40,713 bases of DNA from a virus. Both the position numbers and the translations under genes were made by a program. The DNA lies in the IMG/VR virus record IMGVR_UViG_3300044539_000138, positions 1-40,713 of that record, one strand, 5' to 3'. The notes beneath the pieces are model-generated. The model made no database searches. It was not told where the DNA came from and saw only the letters and a list, made by a program, of their open reading frames with translations. Positions 31,227-39,324 of the stretch are shown piece after piece; within the stretch, counting starts at the first letter, position 1; every line of letters starts with the position of its first letter.

Positions 31227-32927
31227 CTATCCCTTATTTGAACTAACAGCAGGGGGAAGCTGTTGTCCAGATATTTGTTCGTATGTTGCGTTAGCAGCTT
31301 CAGGGGTAGCAGTAGCAATCTTAGAAGCAGCCTGAATACCAGCAGGAGCCATTTGACTCAGCATGGCCATCTGCTGCTGTTGCTGTTGTTCACCATCAAT
31401 CTCTTCAGCTGTCTTGATAAGACCTTCAGCATCGATACCTAGAGCAGCAGCCCTACGATTAAGGTACTCAGTAGCGTTAATCATCTTGAGAGCCTCAGCT
31501 CCAAAAGTCTGTGCAAGACCTTGGATAAACTGATCCAGCTTGGTCAGGTCATTACCCCTACCAAGAGCCTCAACACCAGTAACAATGAGAGGCTTGACTA
31601 GCTTCTTTGGAAGCTCAGGAAGCTTGCCCTGCTTAGTCAGACGATCAAGAAGGATGGTAACCAGTGGGAGCTGAAACTCCTGAGAAAGGATGCTGTAGGC
31701 TCCACCAAGAGAGGACTCAAGCTCCTGAGCCATGTAGCGAATCTCTTCAGCTGTAACACGCTCACCATTACGTTGAATGGCAGTGTTAAGGAGAAAAGCA
31801 AAGGAAAGTCTCTGTGTGATGTCTGCAATGACGCTGTTGACGATGGATAGATCAGCACGTTTTTCAACCTGTAGACTTGTAACGTCAGTTGCCTTACCAG
31901 AGATGAAGGCTCCATTCTTCGCATCAGCTAGATCCCTAATCTTGGTAGTACCAGTCGGGTCAACCATGAACACAACCTTAGAAGCAGCAGCTGTGGCTTG
32001 AATAACAGCCATAGAGAGAGCCTCAAGAGCCTTAAGGTCACCCATATACTCTTCAACAAACCCACGACCATAATCCTCACCATCGATACGGACAAGACGT
32101 AGTGCCATCCAAGGAAGCTTGTCTAGGGGGTAGGTTCCCTTGGTAGAAGGAATGATCTTCCCTGCGATCTCCTGATAGACTTCCCACTTCTTACCGTCCT
32201 CAGCAAGCATCACACAGGTATAGAGGTCTAGGTTTTCTTCAAGGCTATCTGGGCTCTTCTCTTTACCTTCTGAAACCTCTTCAGGATCATTCTCATTAAG
32301 GAATGCACGAATGTCAGCAGGAAGCATAGCTTCAGCTACGGACTCCTTGACTGCAATCTTAACTGCATTACCAGACTTGTCCCTCTTAACTCCAAAGCTA
32401 TCTAAGCGGAAGACACGCATACCTCCCTTTTCAGGGAAGTGAAGGAGGACGTTACCAGCTACGATCAGCTGACGGAGAGCCTCATAGGTAGAGACACGAA
32501 TGGAAGAGGATTCAATCTCCTTAGCAGCTGTACGCTCAATCTTAGAGAGAGCCTTCTCCATCTCTGTCTTAAGGGAGTCAAGCTCCTTAGGTTCAACATC
32601 AGGATTAGCTTCTTTACGGAGTTGATACTCGTCAACAGTAAGCCTGAAAAAGGGGGCATTAGGTGGGAGAAGAGCCAGCATCAACTTGGATGCAAGGTTA
32701 TTAACTCCACGAGCTCCAATGCTCTGGTAAGGGGTTGGGTAAATTGTAGAGTAAGAATGCCCCTGAGGAGGGACAAGCGTAGGGATGGTAAGCTCTGAGG
32801 AGTCCCTAGCCCTTCTAAGGACGGAGAATCGCTGAGTCTCTAAGGAAGAGTAGAGAGACTTAACTGATCCGTAATCATCCTCTTCAGTCTTCTCAGTGGA
32901 GATAGATGCTTTGTTGTAGTTAGCCAT
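31227..32927 (-). CDS. Portal / head-tail connector (T7 gp8-like)
   Basis: The 566-residue protein (T7 gp8 has 536) has the typical beginning (VKSLYSSLETQRFSVLRRAR, then ELTIPTLVPPQGHSYS) and core segments (GARGVNNLASKLMLALLPPN and ITQRLSFAFLLNTAIQRNGERVTAEEIRYMA). A polyGln segment lies near the C-terminus (GEQQQQQQMAML). It forms the DNA entry vertex and binds TerL and tail. It is the first of the portal-scaffold-lysis-capsid block. Confidence 0.95.
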   Translation of the reverse strand: MANYNKASISTEKTEEDDYGSVKSLYSSLETQRFSVLRRARDSSELTIPTLVPPQGHSYSTIYPTPYQSIGARGVNNLASKLMLALLPPNAPFFRLTVDEYQLRKEANPDVEPKELDSLKTEMEKALSKIERTAAKEIESSSIRVSTYEALRQLIVAGNVLLHFPEKGGMRVFRLDSFGVKRDKSGNAVKIAVKESVAEAMLPADIRAFLNENDPEEVSEGKEKSPDSLEENLDLYTCVMLAEDGKKWEVYQEIAGKIIPSTKGTYPLDKLPWMALRLVRIDGEDYGRGFVEEYMGDLKALEALSMAVIQATAAASKVVFMVDPTGTTKIRDLADAKNGAFISGKATDVTSLQVEKRADLSIVNSVIADITQRLSFAFLLNTAIQRNGERVTAEEIRYMAQELESSLGGAYSILSQEFQLPLVTILLDRLTKQGKLPELPKKLVKPLIVTGVEALGRGNDLTKLDQFIQGLAQTFGAEALKMINATEYLNRRAAALGIDAEGLIKTAEEIDGEQQQQQQMAMLSQMAPAGIQAASKIATATPEAANATYEQISGQQLPPAVSSNKG

Positions 32928-32935
32928 TTAAAAGG

Positions 32936-33175
32936 TTATTCAACTACTTCTGTGATCCAATCAGGGAGAGCTATCTCAGGGTCAACAAGAGCTTGCCACT
33001 CATAATAGAGAGGCTCTCCAACACCATTATCATGCTCATCTAGTGAAGCATAAACAGGACAAGGGATGATAGTAACACCCCATACTTCATCACGAATGCG
33101 AGTATTTGGAGAGTCATCCCAAGATTTCCAAGGGATTGTGTTATCTTGAAGTGCTGTAGCTCTGAAGGTTCTCAT
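32936..33175 (-). CDS. Small hypothetical protein before portal
   Basis: This 79-residue, acidic protein is rich in Trp and Asp (DNTIPWKSWDDSPNTRIRDE, VWGVTIIPCPVYASLDEHD). No family is recognised. It lies 8 nt upstream of the portal gene and 4 nt after the sugar-binding-like protein, in the same transcription unit, so a virion or assembly role is possible. It has no signal peptide or membrane segment. Confidence 0.6.
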   Translation of the reverse strand: MRTFRATALQDNTIPWKSWDDSPNTRIRDEVWGVTIIPCPVYASLDEHDNGVGEPLYYEWQALVDPEIALPDWITEVVE

Positions 33176-33179
33176 CTTG

Positions 33180-34616
33180 TTAAGGAAGATTTAGTCCAAG
33201 ACCTAAAGTTGTCTTGTAGAGGGTTGCTAGGGCTACTTCTTGCCCAGCAAGGGAGACGTTGCGGAATTGGCTAACGAAAGGGATGATAAATGTAGGGTTA
33301 TTAGATCCAGATCCAGCAATAATATGAGTGCTAGTTCCAACGATTCCAGCAGTGTCCCAGTTGGCTGCACTGCTCAAAGGAGTTATCGGTGTTGAATTAA
33401 CATATAAGGAAGCAGTAGTTCCTGTCAGCTGGGAGAACGTATAGATGGAGAGCTGTGAGAGAGGAAGAGTTTGATCTGGTGGGTAGTTGACAACTTGAAT
33501 ACCTAACGCATTGCTGGAGATTCCACGAGCCTTCCCTCCACCCGGCCCATTAATATTGAAGTGTCTACGTCCTACACCAGTGGAAGCCCCCCCTAGTGAG
33601 AATCCTTGCAGCCCATTAACGTCTGCTGTTGTGAGCACACACCCGAAAGAACTTTGAGGTGAGCTTCCAAACCCAGCAAGAGCTGTATTTGTGACAGACC
33701 TTATAGTTGATCCTGCTAAGAAAGTTAGACCATCATATCCCCATGTAGGGCTATTAACTAATGTTCCATTATACACCCCAAAACCTCCCAAGCTATGAGC
33801 AGTCGTTCCAGAGGATGCATTCTGACTTATCCTCAAAGGCCAACATACCATGTTGTTCCAGAGACCAAGGGTCTTTACTCCTTTGATGAAATCGATGATC
33901 TGTTGACGAGGGTTCACTGTGATTGTTCCAGAGATGCCCAGTGAAGCGATAGCTGTGGTTGGGACGTAGGAGGTTACTGAGGCTGATTGTTCAAGCTGTA
34001 CTCCCCAGATATAAGCTGACGATGTTCCGTCTCCTTGGTAATTAGCACCAGTGCTTAAAAGACTTAATCCTACAGCTGGAAACGCTGCTGCGGCTGTAGC
34101 TGCTCCTGTGGCAGATACACGATACCATCCATTACCTACACTAGTAATGCTACGAGCAGTGCTTGTTCCATTACTTGTAATTGTTCCGTTTACAAGATCA
34201 AAAGTAACAAGAGTAATTGCAAGACCACTCGAACCTAATGTTAAGTACTGACGAGTATTTGCTTTTGCATATGCTGAAAGCGTATATGTCGCCCCATTAA
34301 CAACTAATGTGCTCTGGGCTGAAACCCTGTGAGCAATAACCCCAACTGTTGCTGATTCAGTTACCTTCTCAGCAGTGTTTGTTCCTAAGGGATCAAGAGT
34401 GTCGCCTGTATTAGCAGAGACTGAGCATTCATTTTTTGTCCAAGCTGCATTATCAAACTGCTCTGAGAATGGTACTAAGTTCTTAGCACTATACTGAGGG
34501 ATATCAACCGTCCCACTAGCAATCCCAGCCCTAGAGAAATAGCTCAGAGCATCTGAATCAATAGAGGCTCGTGATCCTCCTCCAGCTCCTAGACCTAGAC
34601 CTAAACGAAGTGGCAT
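33180..34616 (-). CDS. Structural protein with two carbohydrate-binding-like domains
   Basis: In this 478-residue protein, residues about 45-222 form the CBM-like beta-sandwich found in phage fibre and head-decoration proteins (NLVPFSEQFDNAAWTKNECS, VNGATYTLSAYAKANTRQYL, VGNGWYRVSATGAATAA, AYIWGVQLEQ). Residues about 240-478 look like a second LamG-like sandwich (CWPLRISQNASSGTTAHSLG, GFGVYNGTLVNSPTWGYDGL, LSIYTFSQLTGTTASLYVN). The N-terminus is Gly-rich. It may be a capsid decoration or receptor-binding protein; its place at the start of the late block fits a virion component. Confidence 0.75.
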   Translation of the reverse strand: MPLRLGLGLGAGGGSRASIDSDALSYFSRAGIASGTVDIPQYSAKNLVPFSEQFDNAAWTKNECSVSANTGDTLDPLGTNTAEKVTESATVGVIAHRVSAQSTLVVNGATYTLSAYAKANTRQYLTLGSSGLAITLVTFDLVNGTITSNGTSTARSITSVGNGWYRVSATGAATAAAAFPAVGLSLLSTGANYQGDGTSSAYIWGVQLEQSASVTSYVPTTAIASLGISGTITVNPRQQIIDFIKGVKTLGLWNNMVCWPLRISQNASSGTTAHSLGGFGVYNGTLVNSPTWGYDGLTFLAGSTIRSVTNTALAGFGSSPQSSFGCVLTTADVNGLQGFSLGGASTGVGRRHFNINGPGGGKARGISSNALGIQVVNYPPDQTLPLSQLSIYTFSQLTGTTASLYVNSTPITPLSSAANWDTAGIVGTSTHIIAGSGSNNPTFIIPFVSQFRNVSLAGQEVALATLYKTTLGLGLNLP

Positions 34617-34628
34617 TCTATGATCTCT

Positions 34629-34883
34629 TTATGGCTTATTCTTATAAGCGATCACAGAACCGCTTGTAAGTGTGAACGACGAAGTGAGTCCGTAGATAGT
34701 CGTGCCAGCAGGAATCGTGATTCCAGTCATAGCTCCAGAAATGTTATCCACCATTGCAGAGAACACAGTATCAGTGACGCACTGAACGGCATAGAAAGAG
34801 CCTCCATAAGGGGCATCAGTCTTAGTTGTGTTGTTTACAAACACTCCTCCGTATTCACCAAAAGTTTTAGGTTCAAGTTGCAT
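34629..34883 (-). CDS. Small beta-rich protein, probably virion-associated
   Basis: The 84-residue protein ends in ITIPAGTTIYGLTSSFTLTS followed by GSVIAYK, a pattern seen in short phage proteins often found near head genes and thought to be structural. There is no signal peptide or catalytic motif. It lies 12 nt upstream of the sugar-binding-like protein and 5 nt after the Pro/Gln-rich protein. The leader is ACTAATACATATG. The structural role is inferred from context. Confidence 0.65.
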   Translation of the reverse strand: MQLEPKTFGEYGGVFVNNTTKTDAPYGGSFYAVQCVTDTVFSAMVDNISGAMTGITIPAGTTIYGLTSSFTLTSGSVIAYKNKP

Positions 34884-34888
34884 ATGTA

Positions 34889-35179
34889 TTAGTTAGCTGA
34901 GTTGATTCCAGAAGATGACCCATCCCCACCAGCGTTGACAAGGTTAATCTTCAAAGCAGCACGTCCTACACGAGCCTTGGACAAATTGGATGACTGGGTT
35001 TCACTCTTAACTGCTGCATCAGAAGCTTGCTGATCCAAGTAAGGAGTAGGAGCTGGAGGCACAGGAGGGATCGGAGGAGGAGCTACATATGCAGGCTGTT
35101 GAACAACAGGAGCTGTGTATTGAGATTGCTGAGGCTGTTGAGTAACAGGACGAGAACTTGTGGAACCAGAGAAGCACAT
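34889..35179 (-). CDS. Pro/Gln-rich MCF-type small virion-associated protein
   Basis: The 96-residue protein starts MCFSGS, continues with a Pro/Gln-rich linker (TQQPQQSQYT, YVAPPPIPPVPPAPTPY) and ends with a Gly/Ser segment (RVGRAALKINLVNAGGDGSS). Proteins with an MCFGG-like start, Pro-rich middle and GR..L.I.L..GG end are recurrent in marine T7-like phages next to the portal genes. The Cys is at position 2 with no signal peptide. Function is unknown, probably structural. Confidence 0.7.
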   Translation of the reverse strand: MCFSGSTSSRPVTQQPQQSQYTAPVVQQPAYVAPPPIPPVPPAPTPYLDQQASDAAVKSETQSSNLSKARVGRAALKINLVNAGGDGSSSGINSAN

Positions 35180-35184
35180 AAATT

Positions 35185-35373
35185 TTAGGGGTTAGGGTCT
35201 AGGATAGTTTGATTTTGATAATCGTGGTGTTGTTTAAGTATCCTGACAAGCTCTCGTTTTCCAGCATAAAACCAGATGTCACGATCAGACATAGAAAGGT
35301 GAGGACACTTTTCTGGTATAATCTCCTCCAGCTTGTCAATGAGTTTTTTAGAAATCGAAGGTAGATCTTCCAT
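35185..35373 (-). CDS. Small conserved phage protein
   Basis: This 62-residue helical protein reads KLIDKLEEIIPEKCPHLSMS, then DRDIWFYAGKRELVRILKQH. I recognise this pattern (helix, FP/CP..L...DRDIW...G.R.L...L) from short unknown proteins in T7-like and other podoviruses. It overlaps the dNMP kinase stop by one base, so it is the last gene of the metabolism block or first of the late block. Confidence 0.65.
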   Translation of the reverse strand: MEDLPSISKKLIDKLEEIIPEKCPHLSMSDRDIWFYAGKRELVRILKQHHDYQNQTILDPNP

Positions 35374-36086
35374 TATTTAGGCAGCCCAAACAGGCAAATG
35401 ATTTGATGCTTAAGGTCATCTAGGGTGCTGTTGTTATCTATAACCATATCATAATCAAGCCTTAACTCCTCACTGATGTGAGCGAAGCGAGGGTCAGATT
35501 CATCTCTATCCCTACGGACATTAACAACTAGTCCTCCAGCTTTTTTAACAGCTGCAACTTCATTAGGGAAACGTACATCATCAATGATTACTTTCATCCC
35601 ACAGCTGAGCTGCTTGTTAACTTTAGCCATAGTGTTCATTACCCAGATGTCCTTATGGATGACTGTACGTCCCCACTCAGTGCCTAGAGTCTGTAAGGCA
35701 TAACGAGGAGTCTTGCCTCCAAGAGCATTACAAGGAGCCTCCTTAAGCTCCCCATCAACCATAGCCACAGCATCCATCCTATCTACCCCAGCTGACAGGA
35801 GCAGAGCAGTGACCATCTCCTTGATAGGAGAGGCAAAGCGAGTCCTGAACATGAAGTAGTTGTTAGCCATGATCTGAGACACAGTTGATTTCCCACTCCC
35901 TGCATACCCACATAGCCCGATAAGGGTAGGGAGTACAGGTTCAGGGAGCTTGTTACCTAGCTCAACGCTTACGCATCTAAGGCACAGCAGCGCATTGTTG
36001 AACATACTGAGCTTACCAAGTGTACCACCTGTAGCTGAAGAGGAAGCTCCACACTCTTCACAATGATAGGATGTTTGAATTGTCAT
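35373..36086 (-). CDS. Deoxynucleoside monophosphate kinase with N-terminal zinc ribbon
   Basis: It is 237 residues from the ATG at 36086, which overlaps the stop of the zinc-ribbon peptide. Residues 9-38 carry CEEC...CLRC, a zinc ribbon. The kinase domain has P-loop GYAGSGKS (60-67), an LID-like region (ALGGKTPRYALQTLGTEWGR) and IIDDVRFPNE, matching T4 gp1-type dNMP kinases. It supplies dNTP precursors for phage DNA synthesis. The Zn ribbon fused to the kinase is uncommon in the family. Confidence 0.85.
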   Translation of the reverse strand: MTIQTSYHCEECGASSSATGGTLGKLSMFNNALLCLRCVSVELGNKLPEPVLPTLIGLCGYAGSGKSTVSQIMANNYFMFRTRFASPIKEMVTALLLSAGVDRMDAVAMVDGELKEAPCNALGGKTPRYALQTLGTEWGRTVIHKDIWVMNTMAKVNKQLSCGMKVIIDDVRFPNEVAAVKKAGGLVVNVRRDRDESDPRFAHISEELRLDYDMVIDNNSTLDDLKHQIICLFGLPK

Positions 36087-36190
36087 TTTGTTTTTTCGCA
36101 AGAGAGGCATTTGTTACTTCTTAGGGATACTGGAGCTTTCTTTCCACATTTGGAACAGGTTGGTAATTGGGCTTTTTGTTTGGGTTTCAT
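36083..36190 (-). CDS. 35-residue zinc-ribbon peptide
   Basis: The ATG at 36190 overlaps the exonuclease TGA and its own TGA overlaps the dNMP kinase ATG (ATGA on both sides). The product has two CxxC knuckles (LPTCSKCGKKAP and KCLSCEKTK) with 11 residues between and many Lys, a minimal zinc ribbon likely to bind nucleic acid or protein. The exact double coupling makes a real gene likely. No named family. Confidence 0.65.
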   Translation of the reverse strand: MKPKQKAQLPTCSKCGKKAPVSLRSNKCLSCEKTK

Positions 36191-36951
36191 TTTGTCTTAG
36201 GAGTCCAGAGGTTAACCTTGTGGGTCTTAAAGTTGTAATCTCCATGACGCAGGATTCGTGCAACTCGTGCATTAGTCAACGCATCAAGCGGCATCTGTCC
36301 TTGTTTCATGAAGGTAGTCTCAACGATCTCCCACATCTCTTCTAAGGTAGTAGCCTCAGCAAGAAGAGCAGTAGCTTTCTTCTCACCAATACCAAGGCAT
36401 CCTTTATAACCATCAGCCTGATCCCCCATGAGAGCCTGAGTCATCCAGTATCTATCAGCCTCCAGAGGAGTTACCTCAGTAATACCTAGCTCACTTTTGT
36501 TAGGGTTGTAGTGCTTACCAACAATGGTCTTGAAGTCTTTATCCACTCCAACCACAACGTAATCGTTCTTAGCTAGACGAAGCTTGTCCGTAGCGTAGAT
36601 ACCAATCACATCGTCAGCCTCAAGGGTTGGGAACACCTTAGCATTCCAGTTGTAGATGAGGTGCTCCCTAGCAGCTCCAAGAGTGACAGGCTTGCGTTGC
36701 CCCTTCCTATTCTCTTTGTAACTAGGGAGAATGTCTTTCCTCCAGTTATTAGAGTCAGTCAGGATGATCATCACCTCGTCTGCACTGAGCAGCTCCTTAT
36801 AGGCTGAGATGAGGTTCTCCGTGTTGGAGATGACTTGGTTAGCATCTGCGTGAAGAGTCCATAAGGTCTCATCCCACTGGATAGCTTGTTCTGCAATGAC
36901 GGACTGCTGGTAAGCAATAACGTCTCCATCGATTAGTAGTGTGCGTTTCAT
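36187..36951 (-). CDS. 5'-3' exonuclease (T7 gp6 / FEN family)
   Basis: The 254-residue protein has FEN-type metal-site motifs: LLIDGDVIAY, ILTDSNNWRKDILPSYKENR, FPTLEADDVIGIYAT, VVVGVDKDFKTI and the helix-hairpin-helix-like MGDQADGYKGCLGIGEKKA. T7 gp6 has 300 residues. It removes RNA primers, degrades host DNA and acts in recombination. It is the last large replication enzyme of the block. Its ATG is separated from the LAGLIDADG gene by one base. Confidence 0.93.
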   Translation of the reverse strand: MKRTLLIDGDVIAYQQSVIAEQAIQWDETLWTLHADANQVISNTENLISAYKELLSADEVMIILTDSNNWRKDILPSYKENRKGQRKPVTLGAAREHLIYNWNAKVFPTLEADDVIGIYATDKLRLAKNDYVVVGVDKDFKTIVGKHYNPNKSELGITEVTPLEADRYWMTQALMGDQADGYKGCLGIGEKKATALLAEATTLEEMWEIVETTFMKQGQMPLDALTNARVARILRHGDYNFKTHKVNLWTPKTK

Positions 36952-36952
36952 T

Positions 36953-37297
36953 TTAGTGACTTTGTTTTTTATCTTTTGTTATCTGTTTGTGAAGCTCGTT
37001 CATCAACCTTACGTTTCTGGCTTGTGTTTGTTTTTCCAACAGGAAGTCTTCTATCTCATCTAGCAAAGCAAGAGCTTTGTTACAGGTATAAGCCAGACGA
37101 TAGACTGCTCTTCCAGACTTACTCTTTCTTGTTCTTTCCCTTACGTTTCCTCCAAAGAAACTAGAGATGAATCTCATGGAAGCTGGGTTACAGCTCTCAA
37201 TGTAGATTGTTGGCTTACTATTGTAATAGCCGATACACCCTTCACCATCGATGTATCCTGCAATGTAGGCTAGTGTTTCTCTTGAGGGGGTTGTCAT
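36953..37297 (-). CDS. Single-motif LAGLIDADG homing endonuclease-like protein
   Basis: This 114-residue protein has LAYIAGYIDGEGCIGYY (residues 9-25), a clear LAGLIDADG motif with catalytic-type Asp/Glu, then PTIYIESCNPASMRFISSFF and a basic helical tail. One motif per chain implies a homodimer. It lies free-standing between the DNA polymerase and exonuclease genes, a usual homing site. It could be a mobile gene targeting polymerase-negative relatives or a domesticated nuclease. Confidence 0.85.
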   Translation of the reverse strand: MTTPSRETLAYIAGYIDGEGCIGYYNSKPTIYIESCNPASMRFISSFFGGNVRERTRKSKSGRAVYRLAYTCNKALALLDEIEDFLLEKQTQARNVRLMNELHKQITKDKKQSH

Positions 37298-37302
37298 ATG
37301 TA

Positions 37303-39159
37303 TTAGTGAGTCTCAGCCCAGTTGTTTCCAATGCGGAACTCTCCATTTAAAGGGCAACGGAAGTTGAAGCGTTCACCTGATGCCCTGATAGCATGAACTG
37401 AACTCTCTCCAGCAAGCTCAGCAAACTCTTCCTTCACTTCCATCTGCCACTCATCGTGGACATTCAGGACAAAGGAGTAATCTGTACCACTCACGAGACC
37501 TTCAGCCTTGAGAGTATGGTCAAGGATCACGCAAGCCTTCTTCATCACTAAAGCCCCTGCTGATTGCAGCAGAGTGTTAAGTGCTGCGTGTTGGCTACGC
37601 ACTGTTAGCTTCCTGCCATCCAGACCTAGTAGGTAACCTCTAGCTGAGGCTTTCTCAACAGCATCTTTTAGGTACTTGAGAGCTGGAGTCTTCTTGAGGA
37701 AGTTGGCTCTTAGCTTAGCTCCCTCCTGTTGACCCTTGCCTACCACAGTACCTATCTTAGCGTCTCCTGCTCCGTAGAGGAATGCGTAGATGAAGGTCTT
37801 AGCTTGATCACGAGTCTCTAGCCCTGCTGCTTTCTGGTTAGCTGTGTGAATGTCTCCATCTAGCAGCTCCTTGACGTAGGCTCCTTTATCCCATTTAGCC
37901 ATGAAGTGAGCTAGGCATCTAAGCTCTAGCCCTGAGGCATCAGCTCCTACCATCTTGTAACCCTTAGGGACGATGAAGAGGCTCCTGCACTCCTTACCAA
38001 ATGGAGCCCTGACAGCTGGAACCTGAGCCATATTGGGGTTGGAATGGGTGCATCTTCCGGTAACAGCTCCATTGGTGTTCACCCTGCCATGTATCCTTCC
38101 AGCTTTCTCAAGCTTTACCCATGCCTCCTTGCCCTCAGCAAGCTGTCCTAGACGCTTCTGGGTCATTAGGTACTCGCATAGAGGAGCAGCCTCAGGGTAC
38201 TTCATAGCCTTAAGGACAGACTCATCAACCTTAGGCTTACCATCAGGAGAGAAGTCCGTGGGTTTCCAGTTGTACTTCTTGATAAACCTTTGGGCTATCT
38301 GGTCACGAGAGCCACAGTTGAATGGGATCTCCTTGGTCTTAGCAGCACCATTAGTGATCATAGCACTAGCAGCCTTGATCGTTACTCCGTGATACTTAGC
38401 GTACTCTTTAGCCTTCCTCAGTGCCTCAGCCTTTGTGTTGTAACCCTCTCCGTTGAACACGAAGAATGTGCTCTTCATCTCCACCTTCTCAGGCTCAAAG
38501 ATACGTTGAAGGTCAGCCTCCAGCTCTACCCTACGCTTAGCAAGGGTTGCGTATAACACCCTAGCTGCTTCTACGTCGAACATAACCCCATGCTTCTCCT
38601 GCTGCTGGATGACCTTAGCAAACTGCTGCTCTAGGTCTAGTGCTTCAGGGGAATATCCCTCCTTCTGGAACATCTCAAGGAGCTTACGAGTGACTACCAC
38701 ATCGTTCTCACAATAGGTCTCCATCTCACGGCTCCAGTGGTCAAAACTATTGTTCTCCTTGAAGTCTCCCTTGAGACATCCAAGACGATAACCCCATGAC
38801 TTAAGGGAGTGCCTACCAATCATGTTCTTAGGGAAGTCAGTGTTGAGTCTCTGGAAGTCCCTATCTCTCATGTCAGGGTAAGTGAGACGAGAGAGGATAA
38901 GAGTGTCTATGATCTGAGCTGGACTGTTAAAGAAATGGTATAGTTTTTTTAACACTATCAAATCAAATCCAAGGATATTATGTCCAATTAACTCTGTAGC
39001 TCCCATGAGATAGCGAACACCAGCTTCAATATCCCCTTCCTTCTGGCTGCTCCATGTCCTAGCTTCACCACTGGTGATATCATAGGTGCAGATGCAGTGT
39101 AGTGTAGTAGTCTCCTCAATGAGACCATTTGACTCTAAATCGAAGATTACCTTACTCAT
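37303..39159 (-). CDS. DNA polymerase, family A (T7 gp5-like)
   Basis: At 618 residues it compares with 704 in T7. The 3'-5' exonuclease has Asp7/Glu9 (IFDLESNG) and HNILGFD. Polymerase motifs are A with Asp407 (GADASGLELRCLAHF), B with Lys454 and Tyr458 (RDQAKTFIYAFLYGAG) and C with Asp569-Glu570 (LNVHDEWQ). It ends GNNWAETH as T7 ends GPNWAICH. The thumb segment about 222-277, where T7 has its thioredoxin-binding loop, is different in sequence. Tyr at 458 corresponds to T7 Tyr526, which allows ddNTP use. The start overlaps the small upstream gene by 8 nt. Confidence 0.96.
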   Translation of the reverse strand: MSKVIFDLESNGLIEETTTLHCICTYDITSGEARTWSSQKEGDIEAGVRYLMGATELIGHNILGFDLIVLKKLYHFFNSPAQIIDTLILSRLTYPDMRDRDFQRLNTDFPKNMIGRHSLKSWGYRLGCLKGDFKENNSFDHWSREMETYCENDVVVTRKLLEMFQKEGYSPEALDLEQQFAKVIQQQEKHGVMFDVEAARVLYATLAKRRVELEADLQRIFEPEKVEMKSTFFVFNGEGYNTKAEALRKAKEYAKYHGVTIKAASAMITNGAAKTKEIPFNCGSRDQIAQRFIKKYNWKPTDFSPDGKPKVDESVLKAMKYPEAAPLCEYLMTQKRLGQLAEGKEAWVKLEKAGRIHGRVNTNGAVTGRCTHSNPNMAQVPAVRAPFGKECRSLFIVPKGYKMVGADASGLELRCLAHFMAKWDKGAYVKELLDGDIHTANQKAAGLETRDQAKTFIYAFLYGAGDAKIGTVVGKGQQEGAKLRANFLKKTPALKYLKDAVEKASARGYLLGLDGRKLTVRSQHAALNTLLQSAGALVMKKACVILDHTLKAEGLVSGTDYSFVLNVHDEWQMEVKEEFAELAGESSVHAIRASGERFNFRCPLNGEFRIGNNWAETH

Positions 39160-39319
39160 TGTAGAATGGGAAGTTGAGCTGATCTTCAGAGTCTATCTCA
39201 CGAAGCTTAAGCTTGGTGGAACGATAGCCTCTTATAGTACGCTTGTTATACTCTTTTGAATGCTTGACCTCTTTAACAAAGCCAAACTCCAGTTGCTTCT
39301 GTTTCTTTCTGGGTTTCAT
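39152..39319 (-). CDS. Small basic protein between primase-helicase and DNA polymerase
   Basis: This 55-residue frame starts at the ATG at 39319, 5 nt after the primase-helicase stop, and ends overlapping the DNA polymerase start. The first 40 residues are very basic (KPRKKQKQLEFGFVKEVKHS, RTIRGYRSTKLKLRE); the end is acidic/aromatic (EDQLNFPFYN). It fits the coupled style of the operon. The function is unknown; it may assist the replisome. Confidence 0.6.
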   Translation of the reverse strand: MKPRKKQKQLEFGFVKEVKHSKEYNKRTIRGYRSTKLKLREIDSEDQLNFPFYNE

Positions 39320-39324
39320 CAGGT

